Assembly: GCA_022573715.1 (NCBI GenBank)
Contig: JACZTL010000006.1
Coordinates: forward strand, 1 to 64,000
Source of the DNA: Bacteroidota bacterium
GTDB taxonomy: Bacteria; Bacteroidota; Ignavibacteria; Ignavibacteriales; Ignavibacteriaceae
Reading direction: 5' to 3'
DNA length: 64,000 nt
Shown piece after piece: positions 63,968 to 64,000 of the stretch. The notes under the pieces were generated by a model that saw only the letters and a program-made list of their open reading frames with translations, had not been told where the DNA came from and did not search any database. The translations under genes and the position numbers were made by a program. Within the stretch, counting starts at the first letter, position 1. Every line of letters starts with the position of its first letter.

Positions 63968-64000
63968 ATGAAAAAAAAATTAACTGAGAGACAACAAGAA
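63968..64000 (+). CDS. lexA: LexA repressor, start only
   Basis: Eleven codons before the window ends read MKKKLTERQQE, the usual LexA N-terminus (helix one of its winged HTH). The two palindromic operators just upstream are what an autoregulated lexA would have. The identity rests on these few residues plus the operators. Confidence 0.7.
   Translation, partial: MKKKLTERQQE

Overview
This window comes from a low-GC Bacteroidota/Chlorobi-group chromosome, most likely an Ignavibacteria relative. The grounds are: a secreted subtilase with the C-terminal NYPNPFNPSTRI sorting tail typical of type IX secretion in that lineage; bacillithiol-type genes (bshA, ypdA); Bacteroidota-like promoters (TTG, 20 bases, TAnnTTTG) at several genes; and few Shine-Dalgarno sequences. 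This assignment is inference from gene content. No 16S rRNA is present.

Layout. 1-0.65 kb: end of an outer-membrane barrel gene. 0.7-4.8 kb: a small integrated element read entirely on the minus strand (tyrosine integrase, excisionase-like HTH, II/X-type replication protein, small unknowns) with no structural genes. 4.8-9.5 kb: rRNA/tRNA uracil methyltransferase, SAM methyltransferase, S9 peptidase, DUF1232 protein. 9.6-12.0 kb: a tightly overlapping three-gene cassette (XRE-ImmA metallopeptidase, PIN nuclease, unknown protein with a nuclease-like motif) behind its own operator-rich, nearly leaderless promoter. This is the best candidate for an undescribed system. 12.0-30.7 kb: housekeeping genes (Nudix, recN, hemW, dicarboxylate symporter, ypdA, class I aldolase, cytochrome c, glycosyltransferase, Lrp regulator and glnA, Spx/ArsC-like protein, RsmF-like methyltransferase, bshA, M28 peptidase, a sugar kinase/SDR/HAD operon).

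30.8-32.3 kb is a decay zone: a chimeric pseudogene (ECF sigma factor fused to a DUF5916 protein), tRNA-Arg(CCT), a palindromic element two bases after the tRNA, and a relic resembling the YihY C-terminus. 32.3-46.2 kb is a nitrogen-oxide respiration region: OsmC, an Rrf2 regulator with three cysteines, the Ric iron-sulfur repair protein, a hemerythrin protein, two NarK-type transporters, narIJH, a four-helix-bundle gene lying between narH and narG, narG, and a dihaem cytochrome c heading the operon. NarGHI reduces nitrate, NarJ matures NarG, NarK proteins move nitrate/nitrite, and Ric plus hemerythrin probably repair or buffer damage from nitric oxide.

46.7-64 kb: subtilase, enolase, EamA transporter, macro-domain protein, threonine catabolism pair (kbl, tdh), fumC, three small unknowns, a very large PAS-rich hybrid kinase whose receiver lacks the phospho-acceptor aspartate, a secreted DUF1579-like protein, an MlaE permease without its usual partners, ilvE behind two hairpins and a leucine-rich mini-ORF, and at the right edge the first 11 codons of lexA behind two tandem palindromic operators.
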